A stretch of 64,000 bases of DNA from contig OW285188.1 of the NCBI GenBank assembly GCA_935421135.1, positions 10,582,733 through 10,646,732 on the forward strand, given 5' to 3'. Origin of the DNA: Bugulina stolonifera. Its lineage: Eukaryota; Bryozoa; Gymnolaemata; Cheilostomatida; Bugulidae. Positions 39,701-51,916 of this stretch are shown piece by piece. The notes under the pieces are model-generated. The model was not told where the DNA came from. It saw only the letters and a list, made by a program, of their open reading frames with translations, and did not search any database. Position 1 is the stretch's first letter, and every line of letters starts with the position of its first letter. The position numbers and the translations under genes were made by a program.

Positions 39701-42700
39701 ATTGTTCTCTCATACCTACCTTTGTTTAGGTCTTCCAGTACATCCAACAAATGACTTATTCTTTCGGTAAACCTGCAACAGAAATGCAATTAGTACACTG
39801 TAATATATATCACATGACATAAAGCAGATTGCATATAACAGCACGCAAATGTAACCTGAGAGGTATATATGGTAAAATCAGCTAAAATAGAGGATGCACC
39901 AAGTTACAATTATATACATAAAATGACAACTAAAGGTGAATATATTTCAAAAAATACATGTATAAATTACTACTACACATACAGTACATGTAAATTATAG
40001 TATTATATTATAATTATCACTACAAATTATACCGCGTTATAATATATTGTATTATGTTACAAGGCGGCACATGCGCTCTAATCAAATGTCATCTCGACAC
40101 TAGTTTTACTAACATATGCTATGTGTATGTATCACTGCAAGAGCACCTGCACCTACCCTGCCAGGGTTACCATCTCCTTGCCAGCAGAAGCTACCATCCC
40201 AATAGACTCGGCTACTTTGAACAGGAGTCTCATACTTTGAAAATAATCCTGAAAGACATAAAAACTACTAAACGATAGAAAATATAAAGGGGAGCAAAGA
40301 AAGGCTGCTTTCAGTATACAGTGTATGTGTTCAACAACTATGGTAGTATTACTAGAAATGGGTATTTTTAATGCCTCTCTGGGAATCAGTACAATATTAT
40401 TACCCCCAAGTATGTTTGTAAATTATACATAAGACTCATGATAGTATGTTTCTATCACTCCTACCTTTAGTCTTTGACCCTGGGTTGAGTTCTCATACCG
40501 CTGAGAGTTGACTTGAAGGAACGAAAAGCTAACAACAAGGCGTCCTACTAGTGTGGGTAAGTCTGCAATGCAGTACAATAGTATCAGGCACTGAGTACAC
40601 ACAGCACACAAGTAAACTTAATGGTAACTAAAGCAACTTAGTGAAAAATATATCGGGCCATTGGACTTTTCTTTTTACAGTTCGCACTCTAACTACAACA
40701 ATACAGAGTATAATGCTTTCCATCACTAGAGAAGAAAAATCGAAATTGTGGAACATGCATGACACAGAAAGCTAGTTCATACATTTTGCCAGTATATTGT
40801 CGACGAATCCCTCGACAAATTTAAACTGAATGAATTTTCTAACATGACTGACAAGTCTCTGATAAGCAGCCAGCAAGATGGATCTCTCCTTGTTAGTTCC
40901 ATTGTAGAATGCTACCTCCTGGCTGTAAAGAGTAGAATAAAATGGTCATAATTATTATAAGAAAATAGCTCTGCCATGTATGATTACAGTTTATCACTAT
41001 TTGAAATAATTGACTTCACTTCTTAAGTTGGTCCAGTGAGGCAAAAATTTTACAAAAAAACTGTATAATAGGAAACCACTAGAGTAAAAGAGGAAGTACG
41101 AAGGGCCTTCGGTATACATTACAAAATAAGGGTGAGGTTATTAGACCTGTTGGTAATGAGTCGACTGTTAACATATCTAAACTCTCCTTCCAGCTTCTGT
41201 TGTTCTGCTGTGAGTCTACCAATGGGATCTCTGAGCATTGTTAGTAGGGTTCCAGATACAAACAGGTAAGATATTAGGGAGGCGGGTGCTGAAGCCCCAA
41301 TTCTATTTGTCACTTGTGTAACAAATAGGGCTATGACTAGGAGAGGCTAATAAATACATGTATGTGTACTGGTATTAGTGTAAGAATTGTAGGCTCATGT
41401 GCACAGTGTCTCTATCAACATATATACATGTATATAGAAGTAGTTGAAACCATAGTAATCATTAGTCTGCCTACAGGCTCCGAGTTAGAGATCAATAATA
41501 TCAACATTGCATAAGCACTGTATATCTTGTAATACCACCACTAAATATTCAAACAAACTACCATGTTTTAGTGTAAGATCCAAGCTTTACATATACGGTT
41601 CATATAATATGGTGATGGACCGGCCCCACCTTGCACAATTGAAATGAGGTAGAGTACCTTAGCCATGTTGGAGAAGAGGAGAGTTAGACCATCACAGAAC
41701 TTCTCTGTATCTTGGGTGAGTAGTTGGTCAGGGTTTGATATCCTGGTATCAATGTTGTTCATCTGGTAGCACGTGCACCCCCTGTCACAGTAGTAGAGTA
41801 CTTTCTATACAACACATATAACTAATGTACATTAATGACAAATCTAAACACCCTGACAGTGTGATGCATACAAATCTTTATTGCCTAGTGAATCAATTTG
41901 CTAGCTAGACCAACTTTTATCTTTTTTGTCCTATTTTATGTGAACTCTGGCAAGATAATATAGTGTAGGTCATAGCTAGAACCATTGGTGATACAAGAGG
42001 TACATGTATGTTATTCAATTAAATCCCTACTACACATACTATACATATACATGACAAATATGCCTGAATACACTCAGAACCAACAAGGCATACAAACAGT
42101 TCTCGTTAAACCTGATGGTACAATATTTGTACTGTTTATTACTTGTTGGTGCCGACTCAACGTAAATTGGGATAGAAGCCTACAGAAGCTGATAAATAAA
42201 TCTCCTTCCAATAAGAAAATCAATACAATTAAATATTCAAATAAGTAGTTATAACAAATAATGACTTACTGTAGATACTTATCGTACAGATACTTAGAAA
42301 GAGTGGTACGGAATCTCAGCCTTAGCTCATCCAATGATATCTTCAGCAACTTGTCTGTAAACGCCAACTACAAACACATCCCAGCACCATCATTATAATG
42401 ATGTCACAGCTGCAGCGTAATATATAGCACTTGCATGCATACACTGTTGAATAAATGCCATCATGGAAGTGAGCAACCGTGACTCCTTTAAATCGATTCA
42501 TACTCATCCAGAATCCCATATATAAGTAGTGACACTCTTTGCTTGGCTAGCTGTTGATAGACAAAAGCCAACTGTACGTTTGAGTTGTTTCATATGTACA
42601 CTGAATTAGTTGGTGCAGTGACACTTATGTACAAAATTCAGAATTCACATACTATATTTATATAATTATCCTGTACAAATCAAACCAGGGTGAAGACAAC

Positions 42701-45700
42701 TCCAAAATACCAGCTAATAGTCCAGTGTGCTGCCTAGGAAGAGTCATTGGTAGCACCTAAAAGCACCTAGTAGCTACTACAGTATAGTGCTGTGCCTAGT
42801 ACAGTGTAGTACTGTTCTATAGTACAATTGGACAATGAACCTTATAGCTGAATATGTTGCATTCAATTCTATTTTTAGCTTTAGCAGTATTTGTTACCAT
42901 ATTATGTATAGAGGGTATATACATGTATTATGGCATGGGAGGTAGCCACTGAAGAATATTCATATAATGTAAGAATATTAGATTAGATGTGGTACTTACC
43001 AAAGGCATTGCATACACATAAGCCATGAGATGTTTTGTATATCTGACAGTATGTCTATCAACAATAGCAGCTTGTATGTGTGTCGTATTCTCCATTACCC
43101 ATAAATCACAGTAAGTAGTAGCAACAATCGAAGCCGCTGCTAACAGCATGTAACCCGTCTAAAAAGCAATATACTAATATACTTTATACATGTATGTTGC
43201 CAATACGATATGATGCAGGAAACCATGAAAGGAAATTAAGCACCATCTATAGAATATTTTATGATTTCACATCATTCCTGACCTTATAAGCTCCTCGGGT
43301 TGAATGTCAGCTGTTGATTTTATTTGATAAATGAATTTGATGTCTGTATAGCTATGACCTATGGGCACTGTGCCTCTTGGTGAGACCCTTAGCACAAATA
43401 CCCAACGTAATAGGATAGAAGCATGGTTCTCACAGGGGTATCATAGTAACATATTATAGGACCTGTAATGCCATGGTCTAGTTAGACACACTGATAACAT
43501 ACCACTGTTAGTATGTTGTATGAGACACTATATATATACATACAATATATCAATATGAAGAATTACCTCAGGGGAGATAGCTCCTGGTATAAGGATCTTT
43601 AATAGATGGTATAGACGCCTAAAGAATACGCCATTGACAGAAGCCTTCTTTTTTCTTTTCTAACAACAAAAACACAAGTCCATGGAAATCAAACAAATTA
43701 GATGTGCCAGAAAAGTGACAGACAGGGGAGGGTGTGCACAAAATAATAAGCTATTGCTTCAGCCTACCAACCATAATATATATACCGATGTACATTACAT
43801 AAAATTGCATGTAAAATGTTTCACCAATTTGGAGTTGCCCCACCTTCAATCAAGCCTAAGCCGTATTATTATATAATATAAACCAAATCAAATACCGTCC
43901 CTACCAATTGTGTCATTAGCTGAAATTTACCATTGTAGCCGCTATCGGCCATTCATTATAACCATAATAATATGATTTAGGCTAACTGAAGTGAAGACAA
44001 CTCCAACCACACCATGCTGGTGTTGTATCATTACCATTGACCGAATAGCCAAAGTATAGTCCTTGATATGTGTAGTGTTGGCATGATATTTAGTTTTTGA
44101 CTCATCTCTACTGGCTTTAATCCAGGTGGATGAACAAGTAGATATGTTACCAAAGTCCTCCCCATGATACCCAAACCTGGGAGATATGATAGATGGGACC
44201 TCGAGCTATACAGAATTAGGTGTTTAGAGTTATAGAATTATCATAGTGTACAAGTATACTTTCACTCTAGGTTTCCCATCTTACCTTTGGTGCCTCCTCC
44301 ACTCCATGCTGCTTCTCCATCAAAACTTTAACATCATCCATCTGTGGTTGTCTAAATAGTAAGTTAAGAACCCATGGAGTTACCAAACAACATATTATGA
44401 TCTACTAGAGCAACAAAGTTCAGATTATACTATTACCTCTCTGACACTCAGCTTAACCTAACAGGTTAACTTGTGGTTCAATTCCAAATAGAAGGGTTAG
44501 TCCGAGTTCCAAGCGGTGGACTAGTTAATCTGGATTTTGAACTCTAATGACTATTTAATTTGTTCCAAAGTTTTTGGCCCAATTTCTATATGAGAACATC
44601 CAACATAGTTGCCAGTTTATGAGAAGGCCTTGGAGTTTTGGCAGCAAGAAAGCATCCTGATAATAGAGGTGGAACAAGACTCGAGATTTCTCGAGTCTCG
44701 TATCGACTTGTCTTGTCTCGAAAGTCGTCTCGAGATGGCAATTAGTATTCGAGACTGGAAAACTAATAGCAGTTAATAAATTTTATTTAATATATGTTAT
44801 AAATTAATAATTATAATACAATTAATTGCTAATCAACAATAAATCTATCAAATAGAAAATTATTATTCAAATTATTTAGTAATACTACGTACATGTGCAT
44901 TCCCAGCACTAATTTCCTAGTAATAGCCTTGCAGCTAACGCTGAACTACTAGTCAATCACTACAAGTCATACAGAATTACTAACAATTGTCAATCACCAT
45001 TCCCATAATGCAATGTCATGTCCTTACCAAAAGTTGTCTACTCATGAGATTATTTCATTAAAGGAAACATAACTCCATCCTAATTTGTCAAATTACATTA
45101 TTATTTTAGTACCCATGTAGTATGTACATGCAATGTAATGTGCATGGAATACATGTGCAATATATATCACAGCCTCCTGTTCACCTTTTGTTGAAATGCA
45201 TAATGATAAAATACAGAGTCTACAGAGTAGCAATTGAAACTGTTGGAGTTCTAACATGCAAATATATAAAATTTGGCAAACTTTTTAGGAAAATTCCCTT
45301 GAATCCTAAAACCCAGTCTCGTCTCGAATTTTTTGGAAGTTGTGTCTCGAATCTCGTCTCGAATCCAAAATTGCTGTCTCGTTCCACCTCTACCTGATAA
45401 GCACTTTAGCAGAGTTGGGTCCAAGTCGACTTGCAAGTCAACAAGTCAAGTCATTTCTAAAACTTTGGAGGCAAGTCAAGTCCAAGTCAAGTCAGTGCTG
45501 CCTCAAGTCAAGTCAAGTAATTTCTAAAATTTTGAAGACAAGTCAAGTCGAAGTCAAGTCAGTGCTGCCTCAAGTCAAGTCAAGTCAAGTCAGCTGTCAT
45601 GCAAGTCACAAGTCAAGTCAAGTCAAAGTCAAGTCAAGTCGAAATGCAAGTCAAGTGGAAGACAACTTCAAAAAATTTTACATTTTTCAAAACATCATCT

Positions 45701-48104
45701 TTTTCTTTTAGTAGGCATTCCAATCCATGAAAAACCTATGCCAAGGTGTAGCAGGGCATGGACATGTATGTGATGCAATCATGGTAAAGAACTAGTCTAT
45801 ATAAGTAGTATTATTGGCACTACGGTCGAGACTGGTCATATAGTATTACATACTGTATATTGTAATGGTGATGCAGTGTTACATAGCATATAAACAGCAC
45901 ATGGTACAGCAAGGAGTGTCCACTGGTCAGTCCTGCAATTTAACTCTAGTAATTATTGCACTGCACATTGTATTCACTACTTACACCACACCTACATTGT
46001 ATGCTACACTTACACTACTTGCACTGTGTGTACTTGTGACTATGCATTGTCGTTGTGTAGTCTCACGTACACACAGCTTAGATAGTGCCTGAATTGTGTA
46101 TCCTCATAGCTAACCTTGATATACCAGGGGCGTAGGTTAGAAAAATTGAGTGGGGAGGCAGAAAGTCGGGTGGGAGGGGGGGTGGGGTGCGGGCACCCCC
46201 TGCAAATGCACGCGCAGCGGAAAATTTTCAAATCTCACTCTCTGAAGTGCAAAAATTAGACATAGCAGCAAGTTAGTTCTAGCATCACTACAACAAGTAC
46301 TCATTACTACTTCTGCTTAATAAAGTTACTACTTCTGCTTAATAAAGTTACTACTACTTGCAACAGGAGTGAAAGTGTTGCAGTACTATTACTAGTTAGT
46401 AGAATTTTATAATAACTACAATACTGCATGATTGTATATTTTACAAAGAGTCCATAGGCACAAGTGTATTTTTTACATTAAGATTTTCAAATTTTAGTAG
46501 CTGATCAACAACTGTGGTCATTATAAATTAATTATTTAAAATAAAATGATGTAAAATAAATATTTTTGCAAGAAAAGTGTAGCAGCCTATTAAAGTTAAG
46601 ATAATATTAATAGTGTAATTATATTAATTATACATAAATTTAAAATTAAAATATTTAATTATTATTGTATTATGTTATTTTTAAATTAGTATTTTTCCTT
46701 TACAGTACATATTTAGTTGTTAGCAGTGAATGTAGCAGTAGAGTAGTAGCTGTCAGTAGAGTGGCAATTGCTGGAATGAATGACTAAAATGAATGGAAAC
46801 ACTTTTAATTATATTATATTAAAAGAAAAAATCATAAATATTTTTAAAAGAAGCCAAGATAATATAATAATAATATATAATATTGGAATTAAATTTCATG
46901 CATCTGCTCGTAGTCAGTGACAGGGAAGAAACCACCTCATTGATAGCAGTGACTTACAAATTGATTCACCTGATTCAACTGTTCACTACTTTTACTTTCA
47001 CATTTATTATTTTTTCCTTGGTATAAATAACTATTCATAAAAATATTTATTCATTCATTCACAAGATCGCAAGTTTTTAACCTTGGCATAACCATAGAGT
47101 CTTTTAGCAGATTACATAGTTTTATGGGCCTCTTTGTGTGCCACTTGCAATGTAGTGATTATTCCAAGATTACTGGTTATTGTTATGCCGCAACACCATA
47201 GAGTTAAAAGTAGAGTGATAACGCCATAGAGTTAAAACTATAGAGATAACGCTTCGGTCGCAAACCGGAAATGAAGCAAATATTAAGGAAAACAGTGTCA
47301 AATTTTCAAAAGTAGCGTTTTTAGGCCACTTTATTTTGAAAACAGGGGCGGCAGTGCCTCCCTGCCGCCCCTTAAAATACGCCCCTGTATACTCTGAGTG
47401 CTGCTAGTAGCACTGATCTAGTAAAAATGATAATTAGGTAGGCAATTGAGACCTTTTTTCCATGTTGGCTAAACACTGTACAAAATTTTTATTTGCCAGA
47501 TTGACTTGGCAAGACCCAAGTCAAAATCACAAGTCATTCCTGTGTCCAAGTCAAGTCAAGTCAAGTCAAGTCACATTGATGTGCAAGTCAAAGTCAAGTC
47601 AAGTCAGCAAGTTGGCAAGTCCAAGTCAAGTCGACTTGTGACTTGACTTGACTTGGCAAGTCAAGTCAAATCTATGACTTGGACCCAGCTCTGCACTTTA
47701 GTGCTTTAGTATCGAACGTTTTGTAGTTTTTGCTTTCACTAATAAATATTGATATTGAATCCTAATGATATGTAGTTGTTACTGCATTAGCTGTTAATCT
47801 AATTGTTATTGTTGTATTTCGAATTTAAATAATTATTTTATATAGAAAAGAATAGTCATAGTGCAAGCAAGGAGTAACAAACAGTAAGTGTAGCCTACAT
47901 GGTTGTAATGCTGATTTGGGCCACGTTTAATTATCTATGCGTAGCATTTGGTTATATACCTGACCTTTGAAGCTGAGATTTTTCCAGGAAATAGGTATAT
48001 ATTTTCCATGCTGTAATGCTGGATGCCATTGCAGCAGCTGCAGCTAGAGCTATGCGATGCGTCAAAGTCGTGGACTCGGCTTTAAACTTGCTAAACAAAA
48101 CCAT
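33772..48104 (-). CDS. ABCD3: ABCD3/PMP70-like peroxisomal ABC half-transporter, copy 2, exon 11 split by a transposon
   Basis: Sixteen exons, same phases as copy 1: 47965-48104, 44285-44351, 43567-43659, 43000-43158, 42270-42367, 41658-41781, 41147-41346, 40783-40922, 40465-40562, 40157-40248, exon 11 (39664-39772 plus 36054-36100), 35579-35720, 35424-35489, 34809-35018, 34334-34495, 33772-33846. Without the 36101-39659 insertion the protein would be 673 residues. The start is ATG 48104 ([11 protein letters not shown]). Walker A, LSGGEKQR, Walker B and TVSHR are intact, and the end is EEESLFK. With the insertion in place the frame meets a TAA inside the inverted repeat, before the nucleotide-binding domain. 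This copy is therefore a null allele, a pseudogene, or a gene that splices the element out. The transmembrane half is well diverged from copy 1; the 3' half is nearly identical. Confidence 0.88.
34107..34220. repeat. Nested foldback element downstream of ABCD3-2 exon 15
   Basis: Outer arms ACCATGGGCACGCATAAGCT / ATGAGCACCCATGGT, inner arms AAGTTGTTCTCTCT / AGAGAGGACAACTT. Bases 1-54 of the window are the right half of the matching element in ABCD3-1. Confidence 0.8.
35092..35333. repeat. 34-base minisatellite, intron 13 of ABCD3-2
   Basis: About seven units of CATGTAGTAATAGCAGTGG plus TGATAGTACATATAG. It occupies the same intron as the 15-base array of copy 1 but is unrelated to it. Confidence 0.93.
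36101..39659. mobile_element. TTAA-flanked TIR transposon inside exon 11 of ABCD3-2
   Basis: The ends read AGTGCAACTATCGCCTAGCC (left) and, on the other strand, AGGGCAACTAACACCTAGCC, followed by a shared stretch ending CATATCATT, so each inverted repeat is about 35 bases. Both ends abut TTAA (36097-36100 and 39660-39663), the target duplication of piggyBac-type elements. The 3.56 kb interior has no long ORF. A hairpin of about 30-base arms lies at 36235-36310. Removing the element and one TTAA restores the exon frame. Confidence 0.85.
44664..45392. mobile_element. hAT-like MITE in intron 1 of ABCD3-2
   Basis: Termini TAGAGGTGGAAC and GTTCCACCTCTA; perfect 8-base target duplication CCTGATAA at 44656-44663 and 45393-45400. 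Subterminal regions are rich in TCTCGAG/GTCTCG repeats in opposite orientation. No transposase. Confidence 0.88.
45410..47693. mobile_element. hAT-like element with AAGTC-repeat ends, intron 1 of ABCD3-2
   Basis: Termini CAGAGTTGGGTCCAAGTC and GACTTGGACCCAGCTCTG (one mismatch) with a perfect 8-base duplication CACTTTAG at 45402-45409 and 47694-47701. Both ends extend into long runs of (AAGTC)n facing each other (45420-45655; 47515-47670). Another transposon is nested at 46125-47387. No transposase ORF is seen. Confidence 0.9.
46125..47387. mobile_element. TIR element nested in the hAT-like element
   Basis: Termini CAGGGGCGTA and TACGCCCCTG, flanked by TATAC at 46120-46124 and 47388-47392. 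GC-rich ends and an AT-rich middle resemble the element at 48875-50103 in style, not in sequence. No transposase. Confidence 0.82.
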
Positions 48105-48874
48105 CTTGAACTTGCGTTACACGTTAGCATTTGGGTCATTCACTGAAAGGCAGAAAACTATGCTTTAATTACATGTTTGCAAATAAAAACAAATCCAAAA
48201 ATTCCAGACCAAGGTCGAAATGCTTGAAATAGGGGAAACTTTGTTAGCAACGAGGAGAATCCCAAGTACGACCTTTGACCCCCAATAGTTCTGTCCAATC
48301 ACCAAAGAGATCAAAGTTTATGACTCAGGACATCTCCTGGGGAAGCAAAATTAAAAACAATAATCGACGCCTAGGTATCAAAGACATCATTTGATAGCCT
48401 GGGCGCATATCTTAACTTATAACCAATATAATATAAATTACCATTACATAAGGAGAATATTATGAAATACATACGCACAGGGTAAAACATTAAGTTAGCC
48501 GCTGAAGCAAAGTTTATAGAATTTCTCTGGGTTTCTAGGAACTTTTGGTGAAGTTTTATTTCAGTGATAAACTGATAGTTACATGTATAATATTAACCAG
48601 ACTAAAATATTAGGCTGCCAGTTTCCCTATACTTTGCCACAAGTAGTTGTATTCAGTTTGTAAAACAATTATGTCTGGGGTTCCACAGGGTTCCGTTTTG
48701 GGCCCTCTTTTATTTTTAATTTATATAAATGACCTTCCACAACAAATTCAATCACACTGCAGACTATTTGCAGATGATGCTAATGTGGTAGATTCTAGAA
48801 GTGTTTTTGCAAGCTGGTATTGTAAGGCTAGGGAAGCTGTTGCTTTTTTATGTATATAATAGTAGTTAGCTACA

Positions 48875-50103
48875 GGGGCGGATTTTCAACTTTCAGAAAG
48901 GGGGGTCTCCTGCCCACCAAGGAAACTTATTGAGGGTGCGCAGCACCCGAGCCGAGGGCGCGAAGCGCCCGAGACCAACAGCTGGGGGGTTTGGGGGGCG
49001 CTGTAAGCCCCCCCAACGGGGTCCGGGGCGGAGCCCCGGCCGCTGAAGCTTTTTAGGCTTCATAGAGACCATGTAAACTTGAAACTAAGGACTAAAACAT
49101 GAAGAGGATCCTTTGTGCTGGGGGATTTCAAGCCTTGGGAAAACTCTCACTCCTGGACGCTGGAGGCAGAAAGTTATGCTATGAAAAACTAAAAACTGTG
49201 CTTGATAGTAATTTATAGATATGATATTAAATAATTTTTTATACAAAAATTCATACAATTAATAGTAATAACATCAACAATATTGTTTAGGCTGCATTAC
49301 AAAACAATAAAATGACAACCTAAATGATTATAATTTTCAAATATCAAATTAATAAAATGTAAATAATTATTATTAATATTTTTAATTTTATTAATTTAAT
49401 ATTTTAAAATTATAATTATTTATAAATTACATTTTAAAAAGAAAAACATTGTAAGCAACATTAGGATTATCATTCATAAGATAATCATAATGTTCATGAT
49501 GTTCTGTTGTTAAATGAAAACTAAATTGGAAATTCATATATTCATAACTCTGACTGCTAGTTCCTCTTTTCCCCCAATCTGAATCTCGAATCTGGGATCT
49601 AAGAAAATTCAAATAATGTAATCATAATGAAATATTCTATTGAATATTCGTAACTCTGAGTGATAGTATAGTTCCTCTTTTCTCCTAATCTAGGAAATTA
49701 CCCAGGACAAAACAGGAAAAGAGAATTAACTTTGCTAGAATGCAAAGTGGTACAATAAACTCTTTCTGGAAAATGTAAAGGTGATATTATTAGAATTATT
49801 CAGTGAATTAGCCAAGCAAACTTTGACTGTACAGTAAACAAGAATGTCTGCAAGAAGTTTATTGATAGCACAATCAATTGACTTTGCTGATCTACCTGAG
49901 AGCTACTTGCAGGAATATGAAACTTAAGCTATATTTACTGCGATCCTAATAAGTAACTATGGAAATCATGGCGACCTCCATAGAAAAACTTTCTAAATGG
50001 GAAATTCTTTGAATATGGCCAAAAATCAATCAATTTCAATTTTTTTTCAGCAAATAAAAGGGGGGTCGCGAGACCCTGGCGACCTACAGTAAATCCGCCC
50101 ATG
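48875..50103. mobile_element. Non-autonomous DNA transposon (hAT-like) inside the left LTR
   Basis: Terminal inverted repeats GGGGCGGATTT and AAATCCGCCC, flanked by a 7-8 base target duplication (AGCTACA at 48868-48874 and 50104-50110). The intact right LTR supplies the empty site. The left end is a GC-rich block (48930-49040) with short palindromes; the interior is AT-rich without a transposase ORF. Confidence 0.82.
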
Positions 50104-50315
50104 AGCTACATGTAGCTCTAGCTGCATGTAGCTATTTTACATACATATATATAAGGGATTTTTATATACAGAGGAAAAGAGGAGTAGAGTAAGTAGAGAG
50201 AAAGTGGAAGAGAAGTTGAAGTGTTAATAAAGTAAAAGTTAGATCTGCAAGTGTCTAGACGACCCAGAGAAGGTTTATGGAATGACAGTTGAATGAACAG
50301 TAGAATCCATAACAT

Positions 50316-50333
50316 TGGTGGCAGCGGTGGGAT
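50316..50333 (+). promoter_or_regulatory. Primer-binding site complementary to tRNA-Leu
   Basis: One base after the left LTR, TGGTGGCAGCGGTGGGAT is exactly complementary to the 3' end (CCA included) of animal tRNA-Leu(AAG), as I recall that tRNA. This would prime minus-strand DNA synthesis. Confidence 0.75.
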
Positions 50334-50362
50334 ACCGGTCTAAACACTCTAACTGCTCAACA

Positions 50363-50714
50363 CTTACAACTGGTATTACACCGACTGACTTGGACAGTCA
50401 TGCTTAGATGGATAGGGTAGACTATCTTGTAAGAGTCCAGCGTGAGCATGGTGTTTATGCCATAGCCTATCAAGCTGTGTATAGCTCATCAAGATCTACG
50501 CCTAGGAGTAGTGAGCCAGGAAGCTGGAGGATACTTTCTCTCTAACACTTACAACTCGTATGGAAAGTCATGCTAAGATGGACAGGGTAGACTATCTTGT
50601 AAGAGTCCAGCATGAGCATGGTGTTTATGCCATAGCCTATCAAGCTGTGTATAGCTCATCAGGATCTACACCTAAGAGTAGTGAGCCAGGAAGCTGGAGG
50701 ATACTTTCTCTCTA
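50363..50714 (+). repeat. Two direct copies of a roughly 180-base unit inside the LTR element
   Basis: The text ACAGTCATGCTTAGATGG through GGATACTTTCTCTCTAA occurs twice with few changes. No ORF spans it. Confidence 0.8.
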
Positions 50715-50814
50715 ATGACAATTAGATAGAAATTATTGTGTTATGTATTTATTTTAGTTTTTGTAATTATTTTAATTTCATGAGTACTGTTTGTTGGTGT
50801 CTGTTATATCTCGT

Positions 50815-51430
50815 CGTTCAGATGGTGCATCCAGAATCTACGGTAGAATGGTATAATGCAACCTATAGGAGCCTCTAACCTTCTATTTGTGGAATCGATG
50901 CTACTAACATTGAAGTGAGGACAGGTGTGATGTTCAGATGGTGTATCCAGTGTCTACTGTAGAATGGTATAATGCAACCTATAGGAGCCTCTAACCTTCT
51001 ATTTGTGGGACGTATACTACTAACATCGAAATGAGCACAGGTGTGATGTTCAAACATATGGAGGAGACACGAGAATCACTTGTATCTACTAATGGTGCTA
51101 AAGACAAAACAGGACAATGGTATAAAAACGGAGATTTCTAACTAAGGAGTACTTGTCTGTTGCCTACTATATATTGATGTTCAGCTGGCATATCCAAAGT
51201 CTACTGTAGCTTAACACGGTTTAATGCAACCTATAGGAGCCTCTAAACCTCTGCTTGGTTGGACTGATACTGCTTGCATTGAAGAGAGCACTGGTGTGAT
51301 GTTCAGATGGTGTATCCAGTGTCTACTGTAGAATGGTATAATGCAACCTATAGGAGCCTCTAACCTTCTATTTGTGGGACGTATACTACTAACATCGGAG
51401 TGAGCACAAGTGTGATGTCCATAATATTGA
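50815..51430 (+). repeat. Four diverged copies of a roughly 115-base unit inside the LTR element
   Basis: The motif GTTCAG-TGG-GCATCC/GTATCC followed by ATGCAACCTATAGGAGCCTC begins near 50817, 50930, 51178 and 51299. Copies 1, 2 and 4 are close to each other. Non-coding. Confidence 0.75.
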
Positions 51431-51608
51431 GGAGGCAAAGGAATATCTTTGTATCTGCTACCGCTGATGCTAAAGACCAGACAAGACAATTGTGTAGAAA
51501 CTAAGTTTTAAAACTAATGGACATATACTAAAACTTTCTTCTACTTTTCATGATCAGGTTATCCATTGTGTTTATCGATGTAGGTGTAGGTAATACCCAC
51601 ACCTCATC

Positions 51609-51621
51609 TAGGAGGGGAGAA
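51609..51621 (+). promoter_or_regulatory. Polypurine tract of the LTR element
   Basis: A purine run (AGGAGGGGAGAA and flanking base) immediately precedes the right LTR, the expected position of the plus-strand primer. Confidence 0.75.
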
Positions 51622-51916
51622 TGTGGTAGATTCTAGAAGTGTTTTTGCAAGCTGGTATTGTAAGGCTAGGGAAGCTGTTGCTTTTTTATGTATATAATAG
51701 TAGTTAGCTACATGTAGCTCTAGCTGCATGTAGCTATTTTACATACATATATATAAGGGATTTTTATATACAGAGGAAAAGAGGAGTAGAGTAAGTAGAG
51801 AGAAAGTGGAAGAGAAGTTGAAGTGTTAATAAAGTAAAAGTTAGATCTGCAAGTGTCTAGACGACCCAGAGAAGGTTTATGGAATGACAGTTGAATGAAC
51901 AGTAGAATCCATAACA
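51622..51916 (+). repeat. 3' LTR, intact copy (295 bases)
   Basis: Starts TGTGGTAG and ends ATAACA. It matches 48784-48874 plus 50111-50314, the two halves of the left LTR. Confidence 0.92.

Larger units (their letters stand above)
48784..51916 (+). mobile_element. Non-autonomous LTR retrotransposon inserted in the LINE ORF
   Basis: Two direct LTRs of the same sequence (48784-50314, interrupted; 51622-51916, intact, 295 bases) begin TGTGGTAGATTC and end CCATAACA. A primer-binding site follows the left LTR and a polypurine tract precedes the right one. The internal region (50315-51621) has no gag or pol ORF and consists of tandem-duplicated non-coding sequence, so the element is TRIM- or LARD-like and must be mobilised in trans. 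Target flanks share only CTA, so the duplication is imperfect or eroded. Confidence 0.88.

Noticed and set aside
45340..45711. 123-codon plus-strand ORF rich in QVKS
   Set aside because: Created by (AAGTC)n repeats at the end of a hAT-like element.
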